Below, in pieces: positions 32,810 through 41,498 of a DNA stretch of 64,000 nucleotides. The stretch covers positions 62,001-126,000 of the forward strand of contig NZ_SCUT01000048.1 of NCBI RefSeq assembly GCF_004297265.1. Reading direction: 5' to 3'. The notes under the pieces are model-generated. The model saw nothing but the letters and a program-made list of their open reading frames with translations, searched no databases and was not told the DNA's origin. The stretch comes from Reyranella sp. (GTDB lineage Bacteria; Pseudomonadota; Alphaproteobacteria; Reyranellales; Reyranellaceae). The position numbers and the translations under genes were made by a program. Each line of letters starts with the position of its first letter. Position 1 is the first letter of the stretch.

Positions 32810-33844
32810 ATGGAGCAGGTCCGGATCCTCTACATCGACGACGATGCCGGTATCGGCCGGCTGGTCGAACGCGCGCTCGCGCCGCACGGCATCTCCGTCC
32901 GTCATGTCGGTTCCGGCGACGAAGGCCTGGAGCTTCTCGAAAACGAGAAATTCCATGCGATCGCCCTCGACCATAACCTGACCAATGAGACCGGCCTCGA
33001 CGTCCTGTCGAAGATCCAGCGTGTCACGGTCGATGTGCCGGTCGTCTACGTGACTGGCTCCGAGGATGCGCGCGTCGCCGTGGCCGCGCTCAAGGCCGGC
33101 GCGGCGGACTATGTCTGGAAGGATGTCCAGGGGCATTTCCGCGAACTTCTGGGTGCTGCCATACGCTCCGCCCTGCAGCAGCAGCGGATGAAGGCCGAAG
33201 CCGAGGAAGCGCAGCGCACCATCCGCGAGGAACGCGACCGAGCCGAACTCCTGCTGCACGAAGTCAATCACCGGGTCGCCAACTCGCTCGCTCTGGTGGC
33301 CTCCCTCGCCCGCCTGCAGGCCAATGCGGTGCAGGACGAGGCGGCTCGAAACGCCCTGCAGGAGATGCAGGCGCGCATCATGGCCGTCGCCGGCATCCAC
33401 CGCCGGCTCTACACGTCCTCGGATGTCCGCATCGTCGAACTGGGCTCCTACCTGATGAGCCTGATCGACGAGTTGAGCGCCGCCATCGAAGCGGCCGACA
33501 AGAAGAACGTCGTGGCGCTCCACGCCGACGCCGACGTCCGGGTGCCCACCGACAAGGCGGTGTCGATCGGCGTGATCGTCACCGAGCTGCTCACCAACGC
33601 CTACAAGTACGCCTACCCGGCCGGCATGCGCGGCGAGATCCGGGTGATCCTCCAGAAGATCGGCGACGATACCATCTCGATCGCCGTCGAGGACGATGGC
33701 GTCGGCTGGAAAGGCACGGGATCGACGCAGGGCACCGGGCTGGGCACGCGTGTCATCACCGCGATGGCGGCCAACCTCCAGTCCAAGGTCGAGTACGACA
33801 GCGGCGTAGAGGGCACGCGCGCCAGTTTCCGCTTTCGCCTCTGA
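32810..33844 (+). CDS. Receiver - HisKA_2 histidine kinase (hybrid)
   Basis: 344 residues; the ATG lies 1 bp after the previous stop (TGATATG). N-terminal receiver with Asp54 (ALDHNLTNETG) and Lys104; a coiled coil (residues about 125-145); then a HisKA_2 dimerisation domain with His154 in LLHEVNHRVANSLALVASLARLQA and a HATPase domain (VTELLTNAYKYAY, DDGVGW, GLGTRVI). The HisKA_2 type is frequent in alphaproteobacteria, including general stress signalling. Receiver Lys is followed by DVQG instead of proline. No PhyR or sigma factor is near. Confidence 0.9.
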   Translation: MEQVRILYIDDDAGIGRLVERALAPHGISVRHVGSGDEGLELLENEKFHAIALDHNLTNETGLDVLSKIQRVTVDVPVVYVTGSEDARVAVAALKAGAADYVWKDVQGHFRELLGAAIRSALQQQRMKAEAEEAQRTIREERDRAELLLHEVNHRVANSLALVASLARLQANAVQDEAARNALQEMQARIMAVAGIHRRLYTSSDVRIVELGSYLMSLIDELSAAIEAADKKNVVALHADADVRVPTDKAVSIGVIVTELLTNAYKYAYPAGMRGEIRVILQKIGDDTISIAVEDDGVGWKGTGSTQGTGLGTRVITAMAANLQSKVEYDSGVEGTRASFRFRL

Positions 33845-33862
33845 CGGCCTGGTCGCGTCGCG

Positions 33863-34750
33863 CTACGGCTTGCCGGTCGCGTCCTCGATGGCCTTGAGAA
33901 GGACCGGCCAGTATTCCTCGCCGTGCCCCAGCTCGACGGCCCGCTCCATGACCTCGCGCGCCACGTCGGCGCCCAGGGCCGGAATCTTTGCCTGCTCCGC
34001 CATGTCGATGGCGTAGCCCAGGTCCTTCAGGGCGTACTTGGTCGAGAAGGCGCGCTCCGGGAACACTCCCGTCAGCAAGGCCTTCATGCCGTGATTGCGC
34101 AGCGCGAACGAATCCGCCGAGCCCTTGGTCAGCGTCTCGAACAGGACCTTGCCATCGACCCCGTTCGCGCGGGCGATCGACAGGCCCTCGGCCAGCGCCA
34201 CCACGGTCTGGAACAGGATCATGTTGTTCAGGATCTTGACCGTTTGGCCCGCGCCGACATCGCCGCAATGCGTGACCTCGCTCGCCATGTGACGCAGCAG
34301 CGGCTCGATACGCTCGAAGGTCGGCACGGTCGCACCCACCATGATGGAGAGCGTGCCGTCGATCGCGGCCTGTCGCGTGCGTGCGACAGGCGCATCGGCG
34401 AAGGCCGAAGCCTTGCCCTGGAACTCTTCGTAGAGGCGTCGCGCCAGGATGGGCGGCGCGGTGCTGAGGTCGACCACCGTCCAGCCCAGCTTTGCCTTCG
34501 AGACCAGGCCGCCGTCACCCAGGCAGACTTCCTCGACTTCCCTACCGCCCGGCAGGGAGAGGAAGATCGTGCGGCAGCTTGCGGCGATCTCGTCGACCGA
34601 GGCCGTCTTCACGCCGTCGGCCGCCAGTCTCTCGAGAGGCGCCTTGTCACGATCGGCGGCGAGCACGGTCATGCCGCTCTTGCGCGCCAGATTGCGGCAC
34701 ATCGGTTCGCCCATGGTGCCGACGCCGATAAATCCGATCATGTCCGTCAT
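33863..34750 (-). CDS. Beta-hydroxyacid dehydrogenase (HIBADH/tartronate semialdehyde reductase family)
   Basis: 295 residues. NAD(P)-binding GVGTMG (9-14) opens an IGFIGVGTMGEPMCRNL Rossmann fold; the catalytic lysine is Lys172 in GQTVKILNN. The substrate loop, normally DAPVSGG, reads DAPVART here, so the usual substrate-binding SGG is missing and the substrate is likely non-standard. Family members reduce or oxidise 3-hydroxyisobutyrate, tartronate semialdehyde, L-threonate or similar acids. It is coupled (1 bp) to the small cupin and divergent from the malonate decarboxylase operon, which might supply or consume C3 acids. Confidence 0.86.
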   Translation of the reverse strand: MTDMIGFIGVGTMGEPMCRNLARKSGMTVLAADRDKAPLERLAADGVKTASVDEIAASCRTIFLSLPGGREVEEVCLGDGGLVSKAKLGWTVVDLSTAPPILARRLYEEFQGKASAFADAPVARTRQAAIDGTLSIMVGATVPTFERIEPLLRHMASEVTHCGDVGAGQTVKILNNMILFQTVVALAEGLSIARANGVDGKVLFETLTKGSADSFALRNHGMKALLTGVFPERAFSTKYALKDLGYAIDMAEQAKIPALGADVAREVMERAVELGHGEEYWPVLLKAIEDATGKP

Positions 34751-34751
34751 G

Positions 34752-35081
34752 TCAGTCCACGATGAAGAGTTTGGCGCCCTTGGCCGTACGGGACCGGTGT
34801 CCGAGCGTGTTGTCGGCGACCTGGTAGCTCTGGCCCTGCTTCAGCGTGACGGTGCGGCCGTCCGCCAGCTCAGTCGACAGCTCACCCTCGAGCACCAGCA
34901 GGATGTGACCTTTCTGGCACCAGTGGTCGGCGAGATATCCCGGCGTGTACTCCACGATCCGAACCCGGATGTTGTTGAAGGTCCTGGTGCGCCAGAACGC
35001 CTTGCCGGTTTCGCCCGGATGCTCCGTGCGTTCGACGCTCTCCCAGTCGGTCGTCCCGAAGGGTATTTCAAACATCAGCAT
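34752..35081 (-). CDS. Small cupin (DHCW-motif type)
   Basis: 109 residues. A short single cupin barrel, with the motif DHWCQKGHILLVLEGEL (residues about 52-68) and GQSYQVADNTLGHRS giving two further histidines. The spelling DHWC/KGH resembles the DHCW-motif cupin group, whose function is not known. An ATG six bases downstream (35075) is an alternative start. Starts 51 bp from mdcA on the opposite strand and ends 1 bp before the dehydrogenase gene, so these two form an operon divergent from mdc. Confidence 0.78.
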   Translation of the reverse strand: MLMFEIPFGTTDWESVERTEHPGETGKAFWRTRTFNNIRVRIVEYTPGYLADHWCQKGHILLVLEGELSTELADGRTVTLKQGQSYQVADNTLGHRSRTAKGAKLFIVD

Positions 35082-35101
35082 GGTTTGCTCTATCACATTG
35101 A

Positions 35102-35114
35102 CCGTTACCAACGG
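35102..35114. promoter_or_regulatory. Possible operator in the cupin/mdcA divergent gap
   Basis: Inverted repeat CCGTT-ACC-AACGG within the 51-bp gap, overlapping a TTGACC. No regulator gene lies beside it, so this is a weak candidate site only. Confidence 0.3.
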
Positions 35115-35132
35115 ATAGACCAAAAAGACAAC

Positions 35133-36782
35133 ATGATCACTGCAAAAACGGCGAAGCGTCGCGAGAACAAGACCGAGCGCATCGCTCGTGTCGGCAAGCT
35201 GGCTCGCGGCAAGTTCGTGGCCCCGGAAAAAGTGCCGGAAGTCCTGCGGCGCATCGTTGAGCCCGGCGACATCCTCTGCCTCGAAGGCGACAACCAGAAG
35301 CAGGCCGATTTCCTCGCCAACCAGCTCGCGACGCTCGGCAAGAAGGACCTGCGCGACATCCACCTGGTGATGTCCTGCATCACGCTGCCGGCCCATATCG
35401 AGCTCTTCAGGAAGGGCATGATCAAGCAGGTGGATTTCTGCTACGCCGGACCGCAGGGCACCGCCGTCGCCGATCTCGTGAAGGCGAAGAAGTTCCCGGT
35501 CGGGGCCATCCACACCTACAACGAGCTGTTCGCCCGCTTCTATGTCGACCTCACGCCGCGGGTCGCGCTGGTCGCCGCGGCCCAAGCCGACCGCAAGGGC
35601 AATCTCTATCTTGCGGCGAACACCGAGGACACGCCTGCCGTCGTCGAGCCGACGGCCTTCTCCGACGGCATCGTGTTCGCCCAGGTCAACGAGATCGTCG
35701 ACAGGATCCCGCACATCGACATTCCTGCCGACCAGGTCGACTTCATCGTCCAGGCCCCCTACCCCATGCACCTGCAGGCGCTGTTCACGCGCGATCCGGC
35801 AGCGATCACCGAAGTGCAGGTCCTGATGGCGATGGTTGCTCTGCGCGGCATCTACGAGAAATACGAGGTCCAGTCGCTGAATCACGGCGTCGGCTTCAAC
35901 ACCGCCGCGATCGAGCTGCTGTTGCCGACATACGGCGAGCGACTCGGGCTGAAGGGCAAGATCTGCAAGCACTGGGTGGTGAACCCGTTGCCGACCATGA
36001 TCCCGGCGATCGAAACCGGCTGGGTGGAAAGCGTCTTCGCCTTCGGTGGCGAGGTCGGCATGGAGCGCTACACTGCCGCGCGTTCGGATGTCTTCTTTAC
36101 CGGACGCGACGGCGGCTTCCATTCCAATCGGCCCATGGGCCAGTTGGCCGGCCTTTACGGCATCGATATGTTCATCGGCGCCTCCCTGCAGATCGACATC
36201 AACGGCAATTCGTCGACCGTTTCGAAGAACCGAATCACAGGCTACGGCGGCGCTCCCAACATGGGGTGCCAGCCGACCGGACGCCGCCATCCCAGCAAGT
36301 CATGGCTCAAGGCCGGCGCGGAAGCCAATCCTGGGCCGGGCACGTCGCCCGGCCGCAAGCTGGTCGTGCAGATGGTCGAGACGTTCCAGGCCGGCCGCGT
36401 GCCGACCTTCGTCGAGGAACTCGATGCTCATGAGCCGAGCATCCGGAAGGCCTTGCACGGCGTCACGCCGGTGATGATCTACGGCGACGACGTCACCCAC
36501 ATCGTCACCGAGGAGGGCATCGCCAACCTGGCCGCCTGCCGTTCGGTCGCCGAGCGCCAGGCGGCCATCCGCGCGGTCGCCGGCTACACACCGGTCGGTC
36601 TCAAGCGCAAGAAGCGCGAGACCGAGGACCTGCGTGCCCGCGGCATCGTCCAGCTGCCCGAGGATGTCGGCGTCCGCCCGTCCGAGGCGAGCCGCAGCCT
36701 GCTGGCCACCCAGGACATCAAGGGCCTCGTGCGCTGGTCCAACGGTCTCTACGACCCACCCTCGCAATTCGTCGACTGGTAG
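35133..36782 (+). CDS. mdcA: Malonate decarboxylase alpha subunit (acetyl-S-ACP:malonate ACP transferase)
   Basis: 549 residues. MdcA exchanges acetyl for malonyl on the ACP subunit of the biotin-independent malonate decarboxylase complex in the cytosol. KRRENKTERIARVGKLA near the start, the CYAGPQG and LAANTED motifs and the long C-terminal MVETFQAGRVPTFVEELDA match MdcA and distinguish it from citrate lyase alpha. The following mdcC, D, E, G, B genes confirm the assignment. Shine-Dalgarno is weak (AAAAAGACAAC). It is the first gene of the operon. Confidence 0.93.
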   Translation: MITAKTAKRRENKTERIARVGKLARGKFVAPEKVPEVLRRIVEPGDILCLEGDNQKQADFLANQLATLGKKDLRDIHLVMSCITLPAHIELFRKGMIKQVDFCYAGPQGTAVADLVKAKKFPVGAIHTYNELFARFYVDLTPRVALVAAAQADRKGNLYLAANTEDTPAVVEPTAFSDGIVFAQVNEIVDRIPHIDIPADQVDFIVQAPYPMHLQALFTRDPAAITEVQVLMAMVALRGIYEKYEVQSLNHGVGFNTAAIELLLPTYGERLGLKGKICKHWVVNPLPTMIPAIETGWVESVFAFGGEVGMERYTAARSDVFFTGRDGGFHSNRPMGQLAGLYGIDMFIGASLQIDINGNSSTVSKNRITGYGGAPNMGCQPTGRRHPSKSWLKAGAEANPGPGTSPGRKLVVQMVETFQAGRVPTFVEELDAHEPSIRKALHGVTPVMIYGDDVTHIVTEEGIANLAACRSVAERQAAIRAVAGYTPVGLKRKKRETEDLRARGIVQLPEDVGVRPSEASRSLLATQDIKGLVRWSNGLYDPPSQFVDW

Positions 36783-36791
36783 GACGTCTCC

Positions 36792-37115
36792 ATGGAAAAG
36801 TTCGCCAAGGCTTTCCCGTCCAAGCCGCTGCCGTCGAAGACGGCCAAGCCTTGGGCACTTGCCGGCGTCGTCGGCTCGGGCAATCTCGAAGTGCTGCTGG
36901 AGCGCGGGGGCAAGCCCTCCAACGCCATGGAGTGCCATGTCGAGACGTCGATCCCCGGCTACAAGGCCGCGTGGCTCGCCGCCCTTTCCGACTTCGCCCA
37001 TCATTACGCGGCTGGTGGAACGAAGGTCACGATCAACGATCAGGGCGCGCCGCCGGTGCTTGTCACGCTGCGTCTGCGCCAGGCCTACGACCATCTCATC
37101 AAGGGCGACAAATGA
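36792..37115 (+). CDS. mdcC: Malonate decarboxylase acyl carrier protein (delta)
   Basis: 107 residues. Carries the 2'-(5''-triphosphoribosyl)-3'-dephospho-CoA prosthetic group; the probable attachment serine is Ser29 in GVVGSGNLEVLLE. The C-terminus LVTLRLRQAYDHLIKG is typical of MdcC. The stop overlaps mdcD start (ATGA). Starts 9 bp after mdcA. Confidence 0.92.
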   Translation: MEKFAKAFPSKPLPSKTAKPWALAGVVGSGNLEVLLERGGKPSNAMECHVETSIPGYKAAWLAALSDFAHHYAAGGTKVTINDQGAPPVLVTLRLRQAYDHLIKGDK

Positions 37116-37990
37116 CCGGCGCCATCCTTTTTCACGAGCAGACCGCGCGGCAGCGCATCGCATCGCTCGTCGATCTGCACTCTTTCGCCGAGTTGCTCCC
37201 ACCGCCGGAGCGGCTCACCAGCCCCTATCTGGCCCAGCTCGGCATCCCGGTGTCGTTCGACGACGGCGTCGTGATCGGCCGCGCCCGGATCGGCGGCAAG
37301 AAGATCTACCTCGCGGCCCAGGTCGGCCAGTTCGTCGGTGGCGCCGTCGGCGAGATCCACGGCGCGAAGCTCACCGGCCTGTTCAAGGCGGCCGCGCGCG
37401 ACAAGGTGCCCTGCGTGCTGATCGTCGAGAGCGGCGGCGTGCGCCTGCACGAAGGCTCGTCCGGCGAGATCGCCATCGCCGAGACGATGCGTGCGATCTT
37501 CGAATGCCGTGCGCTGAAGGTCCCTACCATCGCCGTCATCGCCACCGACATCGGCGCCTATGGCGGCATCGGCATCCTGTCGACCTGCTGCGACTTCCGC
37601 GTCATGACCGAGCACGGGCGCCTGGGAATCTCCGGCCCGATCGTCATCGAGAAGTGGATGGGCAAGAAGGCCTACGATTCCGCCAACCGCGCCCTGGTGT
37701 GGAAGACGAGCGGCGGCAAGACCAAGTACCTGCTGGGCGATGCGGATGCCCTCGTGCATGACACGGCCGACGCTGTGCGGGATGGCATTTCGAAGTTCCT
37801 CGGCAAGTCGAGCGCCGTCAGCCTTGCGTCCATCAAGGCGCGCCAGAAGGAACTGGAGAAGCGGCTGAAGAAGTTCGGCGCGACCAGCGAGCCCGACGCC
37901 GTCTGGAAAGGCATGGGCGTGCGCGACATCGAGGCCGCGTCGCTGGCCTCCGGGCCGGAATTCGCCGCCCTCGCCAAGCGTGGGAAGTAG
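37112..37990 (+). CDS. mdcD: Malonate decarboxylase beta subunit
   Basis: 292 residues from the ATG overlapping the mdcC stop. A crotonase/carboxyltransferase fold with ESGGVRLHEG and ATDIGAYGGIGILSTCCDFRVMTE; with MdcE it decarboxylates malonyl-S-ACP to acetyl-S-ACP. The C-terminal helix carries the charged stretch IKARQKELEKRLKKFG. Size agrees with MdcD of other proteobacteria. Confidence 0.92.
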   Translation: MTGAILFHEQTARQRIASLVDLHSFAELLPPPERLTSPYLAQLGIPVSFDDGVVIGRARIGGKKIYLAAQVGQFVGGAVGEIHGAKLTGLFKAAARDKVPCVLIVESGGVRLHEGSSGEIAIAETMRAIFECRALKVPTIAVIATDIGAYGGIGILSTCCDFRVMTEHGRLGISGPIVIEKWMGKKAYDSANRALVWKTSGGKTKYLLGDADALVHDTADAVRDGISKFLGKSSAVSLASIKARQKELEKRLKKFGATSEPDAVWKGMGVRDIEAASLASGPEFAALAKRGK

Positions 37991-37993
37991 GTC

Positions 37994-38734
37994 ATGAAGA
38001 AGCCGACACCGAAGAAGCCGTCCGCCCGCGCCGTCCTGGCACGCCTGTTCGGCGCCTCCGCCAAGGACATCGCCATCGAGAAGTCCGTGCTGACGGGCTA
38101 CGCCACAGTCGGCGGCAAGAAGGTCTGCGTCATCGGCACCGGCGATGGCACCTACATCGACAATGCGGCGGCGCTCCGCCTCGCCGCCCACGTGATCCAG
38201 TGCATCGAGCGCGCGCCGAAGACGCCGATCGTCATGCTGGTCGACAGCGCCGGCCAGGAGCCGAACCGCGTCGCCGAGATGCTGGGTCTCGCCAGCTACT
38301 TCGGCCATCTCCTGTCGTGCCTCGAACTGGCGCGCCGTAAGGGCCACAAGCTGATCACCGTCGCGACCGGCCAGGCCGTCGGCGGCGCGTTCCTCTGCTA
38401 CGGCATGTTCGCCGACCGCATCTACGCGCTCGACCAGGCCAGCGTCGGGCTGATGCCGATCGCGGCGATGTCGGCCGTCACCAAGATTCCCGCTCCGGTG
38501 CTGGAGAAGCTGTCGAAGACCATGCCGTCGCTCGAATTCGGCGCCGCGCCGTTTGCGCTGCTGGGCGGAGTCGAAGAGGTCTGGTCGGCCGACGACGACG
38601 TCCAGGCCAAGCTCGCCGCCGCCATCGCGGCCTCGTCAACCGACGACAATCGCGCCGAGCTCGGCAAGAAGCGCGGCGGCCGCAAGCTCGCCCTCGACAT
38701 CCGCAAGAAGGTCCTCGCCGAATCGGCTCGATGA
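37994..38734 (+). CDS. mdcE: Malonate decarboxylase gamma subunit
   Basis: 246 residues, carboxyltransferase-like partner of MdcD. Motifs VDSAGQEPNRVAEMLGLASYFGHL and ATGQAVGGAFLCYGMFADRIYALDQA match MdcE. GTAG at 37986-37990 ends mdcD and the ATG is 3 bp on. The stop overlaps the mdcG ATG (ATGA). Confidence 0.92.
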   Translation: MKKPTPKKPSARAVLARLFGASAKDIAIEKSVLTGYATVGGKKVCVIGTGDGTYIDNAAALRLAAHVIQCIERAPKTPIVMLVDSAGQEPNRVAEMLGLASYFGHLLSCLELARRKGHKLITVATGQAVGGAFLCYGMFADRIYALDQASVGLMPIAAMSAVTKIPAPVLEKLSKTMPSLEFGAAPFALLGGVEEVWSADDDVQAKLAAAIAASSTDDNRAELGKKRGGRKLALDIRKKVLAESAR

Positions 38735-39366
38735 CCGGCCTCCGGCGCCACACCCTGGTCTGGCTGTCGCAGGCGCCCCAGGCGGAGACTGAAGACGACC
38801 GCTCCCGGGCGGCCATCTGGCACGCGGCCGGTCGCCCCTTCGTCGTGACGCGCCGCCGGGACCACGGCAACGATATCGGCCTGGGGTTCTGCACCACCGA
38901 TCCCGCCCATCCCGAATTGCGGCCGCGCCGTGTGGCCGCCCGGATCGCCGCGGATCAGATCGTCCGCGAGGCGCGTCCACCCTCCCTCGAACTGATCGCC
39001 CGCTGCCCCGCGGCGGCGGCGCACGCGGCACCCTTTGCGCACCTCGTCTCCGCCGCGACCGATACCGGCCTCGACATCCGCGTCTATGGAAGCTGGATGT
39101 GGCAGGCCCTGACCGGCGAGCGCCATGTGCACGAAGCGTCCGACCTGGACGTGGTGATCGACGTCGCCGACCTCGACGTGGCCAGCCGCGCGGTCAACTT
39201 CCTTGCGCGCGAGGAACAAGACCTCGCCTTCCGCATCGACGGCGAGCTCTCCTTCCCCGGGCACGGCGAGGTCCACTGGCGCGAACTGCTCCAGGACCGG
39301 GATGAGGTCCTGCTGAAGTCCGTCGACACGCTGAAACTCGTACCGCGCTCCCAGCTCGGACGATGA
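38731..39366 (+). CDS. mdcG: Malonate decarboxylase holo-ACP synthase (phosphoribosyl-dephospho-CoA transferase)
   Basis: 211 residues. A nucleotidyltransferase-like enzyme: VYGSWMWQALTG followed by SDLDVVIDV (the DxD metal pair). MdcG attaches the triphosphoribosyl-dephospho-CoA group to MdcC. The N-terminal RRHTLVWLSQ and GLRRH motif are typical of MdcG. Overlaps both neighbours by 4 bp. Confidence 0.9.
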   Translation: MTGLRRHTLVWLSQAPQAETEDDRSRAAIWHAAGRPFVVTRRRDHGNDIGLGFCTTDPAHPELRPRRVAARIAADQIVREARPPSLELIARCPAAAAHAAPFAHLVSAATDTGLDIRVYGSWMWQALTGERHVHEASDLDVVIDVADLDVASRAVNFLAREEQDLAFRIDGELSFPGHGEVHWRELLQDRDEVLLKSVDTLKLVPRSQLGR

Positions 39367-40199
39367 GCCCGGAAGACCACGCGCTGGCCCTCGCCGCCGT
39401 AACGGCGATGCGCGACGAACTACAGGCCTATCCCAAGCCCGGGCTCGTCAGTCCGATCGATTCCGGTGCCCATGCCGACATGGATTTCGCCCTGATGTGC
39501 CGCTCGGCCGATTCGCTGCTGCAGCCCTTCACGGCCCTCGCCGCGGCCGGCCGTGCGGGCCAGTCGTTCGAGCAGGCCCTGATGCCGATCGGCATCGAGG
39601 CCGAGCGCGGAATGCTGACGGTCACCGGTGGTGTCAACACACATCGCGGCGCGATCTTCTCGATCGGCATGATCGTCGCGGCCATCGCGCGAGCACAGAT
39701 GCTCTTCCCCGCCCTCTCTCCCGCCGCCATTCGCGAGGCGCTCAGGAGCACATGGGGCAATTCGCTCGATGCGCACGCTGCCCGCGACGGCGAGACGAGC
39801 CACGGTGCCCAAGTACGCCGCAGGACGGGCCGCGCCGGCGCTCGCCGCGAGGCTGCGCGCGCCTTTCCGAGCGTGTTCGAGATGGGCCTCCCCGCCTATC
39901 GCCGCGCACGGGAAGCCGGCTTCGACGACAACGCTGCGGCCGTACAGACCCTGTTCACCCTGATGTCGTCGATCGACGACACGACGGTGCTCTATCGCGG
40001 AGGCCTTGAAGGGGGCTCGTTCGTCCACCGGTCGGCCGCAGACTTCCTGGCCGGCGGCGGCTGCCACCGCTCCGACTGGTTCGAGAAAGCAGAAGCGCTG
40101 CACCGCACCTTCATCGCGCGCAACCTGTCGGCCGGCGGCTGCGCCGACCTGCTGGCCTGCACGCTCCTCGTCGCCCGCTGTTGCGGCAAGGCGATTTAA
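39363..40199 (+). CDS. mdcB: Triphosphoribosyl-dephospho-CoA synthase
   Basis: 278 residues, CitG/MdcB family. The motif KPGLVSPIDSGAHADMDF (residues 21-38), NTHRGAIFSIG, and DDTTVLYRGG are conserved. Makes the prosthetic group precursor from ATP and dephospho-CoA. It stands at the end of the operon, whereas in Klebsiella and Pseudomonas mdcB is near the front. A 12-bp hairpin terminator follows. mdcH (malonyl transacylase) and a malonate transporter do not follow it. Confidence 0.9.
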   Translation: MSPEDHALALAAVTAMRDELQAYPKPGLVSPIDSGAHADMDFALMCRSADSLLQPFTALAAAGRAGQSFEQALMPIGIEAERGMLTVTGGVNTHRGAIFSIGMIVAAIARAQMLFPALSPAAIREALRSTWGNSLDAHAARDGETSHGAQVRRRTGRAGARREAARAFPSVFEMGLPAYRRAREAGFDDNAAAVQTLFTLMSSIDDTTVLYRGGLEGGSFVHRSAADFLAGGGCHRSDWFEKAEALHRTFIARNLSAGGCADLLACTLLVARCCGKAI

Positions 40200-40221
40200 G
40201 TTACGCCGCGTAATCCTCATT

Positions 40222-40249
40222 GGAGCGCGCCACTGGAGTGGCGCGCTCC
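40222..40249. terminator. Bidirectional hairpin terminator between mdcB and the HAD gene
   Basis: Perfect 12-bp inverted repeat GGAGCGCGCCAC/GTGGCGCGCTCC with a TGGA loop in the 63-bp convergent gap. There is no strong T-tract on either side, so Rho-independent efficiency is uncertain, but the position fits a terminator for both genes. Confidence 0.7.
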
Positions 40250-40262
40250 GTTGCTTCCGCCT

Positions 40263-40886
40263 TCACCCCCAACCGGCCAATGCCCGTTCGAGGCTCTCGG
40301 GGCCGCGATAGAGCATGGCGCGCCAGCCGGCCATGCGGGCGCCGTCGACGTTGCTGGTCTTGTCGTCGACGAACAGGATCGACTGCGCGACGGTGACGCC
40401 CATGCGCGCCTGGGCGTTGGTGTAGAACACGCGCTCGGGCTTGCAGACGCCCAGCGCCGCCGAATAGACGATCTCGTCGAAATGCGCGCCGAGGCCGAGA
40501 TGGTCGCGCAGGTAGGCGATGCGGTGATGCTCCTGGTTGGTCGCCGCATAGACGCGGCCGCCGGTGCGCCGGCGCCAGGCGTCGGCCTGCGCGAGGACGC
40601 CCCGATCGATGTCGGCATCCTTCTCGAACCAATAGGAGACGAATTCCTCGAGCCGGTCGGCCAGGCCCTTGGTCTCGAAATACGCGTGCAGGGCCACGTA
40701 GAGATCGAGCCGGCCGCGCAGGACCTCCATGAACTCGGGCTTGAGGAAGAATTCCGGCGCCAGTTCGCTGTCGTGGTCGAGGCCCCAGTCCTCCTTCAAG
40801 GTCGCGTACCAAGGATGCGGCGAGCCCGGCTGGGCGAGCGAGACGACGCCATCGATATCGAGGACGAGGATGGGGCTGGAACTCAT
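40263..40886 (-). CDS. HAD-superfamily hydrolase
   Basis: 207 residues. Motif I is DIDGVV (Asp10-x-Asp12), motif II/III with a lysine in VCKPERVFY and motif IV FVDDKTSNVDGARMAGWRA place it in the HAD superfamily with an alpha-helical cap (residues about 25-95). Likely a small-molecule phosphatase or dehalogenase; the substrate cannot be predicted. It converges on mdcB and its start is 45 bp from the GNAT start on the other strand. Confidence 0.85.
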   Translation of the reverse strand: MSSSPILVLDIDGVVSLAQPGSPHPWYATLKEDWGLDHDSELAPEFFLKPEFMEVLRGRLDLYVALHAYFETKGLADRLEEFVSYWFEKDADIDRGVLAQADAWRRRTGGRVYAATNQEHHRIAYLRDHLGLGAHFDEIVYSAALGVCKPERVFYTNAQARMGVTVAQSILFVDDKTSNVDGARMAGWRAMLYRGPESLERALAGWG

Positions 40887-40930
40887 GGCCCGGCATGCTA
40901 CAGCACCCGCCCGGCCAAAAGGAAAGTCCG

Positions 40931-41485
40931 TTGCAGCTCATCGTGCCCGATCTCGCCCATCTCGACGGCTATGCCGACGCGCTCCGCCGCGGCTGGTCGC
41001 CCGACAATGTGCGGGTCGACGAGGCGCCGCGCGAGGAGTTGGCCCGCATCGAAGCCGATCCGGCGGCCTTCGTGGCCTCGCTGGACGATCCCGAGGCCAA
41101 GGCCGGCCCCATCACCCTGCCCGATGGCACGATGGTCGCCCGCATGCCAGGCTATCGCCGCTGGATGTGGGACGGCGAGTTCTGCGGCTCGATCGGCTTT
41201 CGCTGGCAGCCGGGGACGGCGGCGCTCCCCGCTTACGTTCTTGGCCATATCGGCTATGCCGTGGCGCCATGGAAGCGCCAACGGGGCTACGCGACCCTGG
41301 CGCTGGGGATGCTCCTGAAGGAGATCCGGCGGCACGGGTTACCGCATGTCGACCTGACGACGGACCCGGACAATCTGCCCTCGCAGAAGGTCATCACGGC
41401 CAACGGTGGCGTCCTCGTCGATCGCTTCACGAAGGTCGCAGCACACGGCGGCAGCGAAGCCCTGCTGTTCCGCATCCCTCTCTGA
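40931..41485 (+). CDS. GNAT-family N-acetyltransferase
   Basis: 184 residues from a TTG at 40931, chosen because AGGAAAG lies seven bases ahead; an ATG at 40895 is possible but has none and would overlap the divergent HAD leader. The acetyl-CoA loop KRQRGYATLALGMLL and HIGYAVAP before it are classical GNAT motifs, followed by DNLPSQKVITANGGVLVDRF. Acetylates an unknown amine. Ends 14 bp before the convergent TetR stop. Confidence 0.8.
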   Translation: MQLIVPDLAHLDGYADALRRGWSPDNVRVDEAPREELARIEADPAAFVASLDDPEAKAGPITLPDGTMVARMPGYRRWMWDGEFCGSIGFRWQPGTAALPAYVLGHIGYAVAPWKRQRGYATLALGMLLKEIRRHGLPHVDLTTDPDNLPSQKVITANGGVLVDRFTKVAAHGGSEALLFRIPL

Positions 41486-41498
41486 ACGTCGGCCGGGT

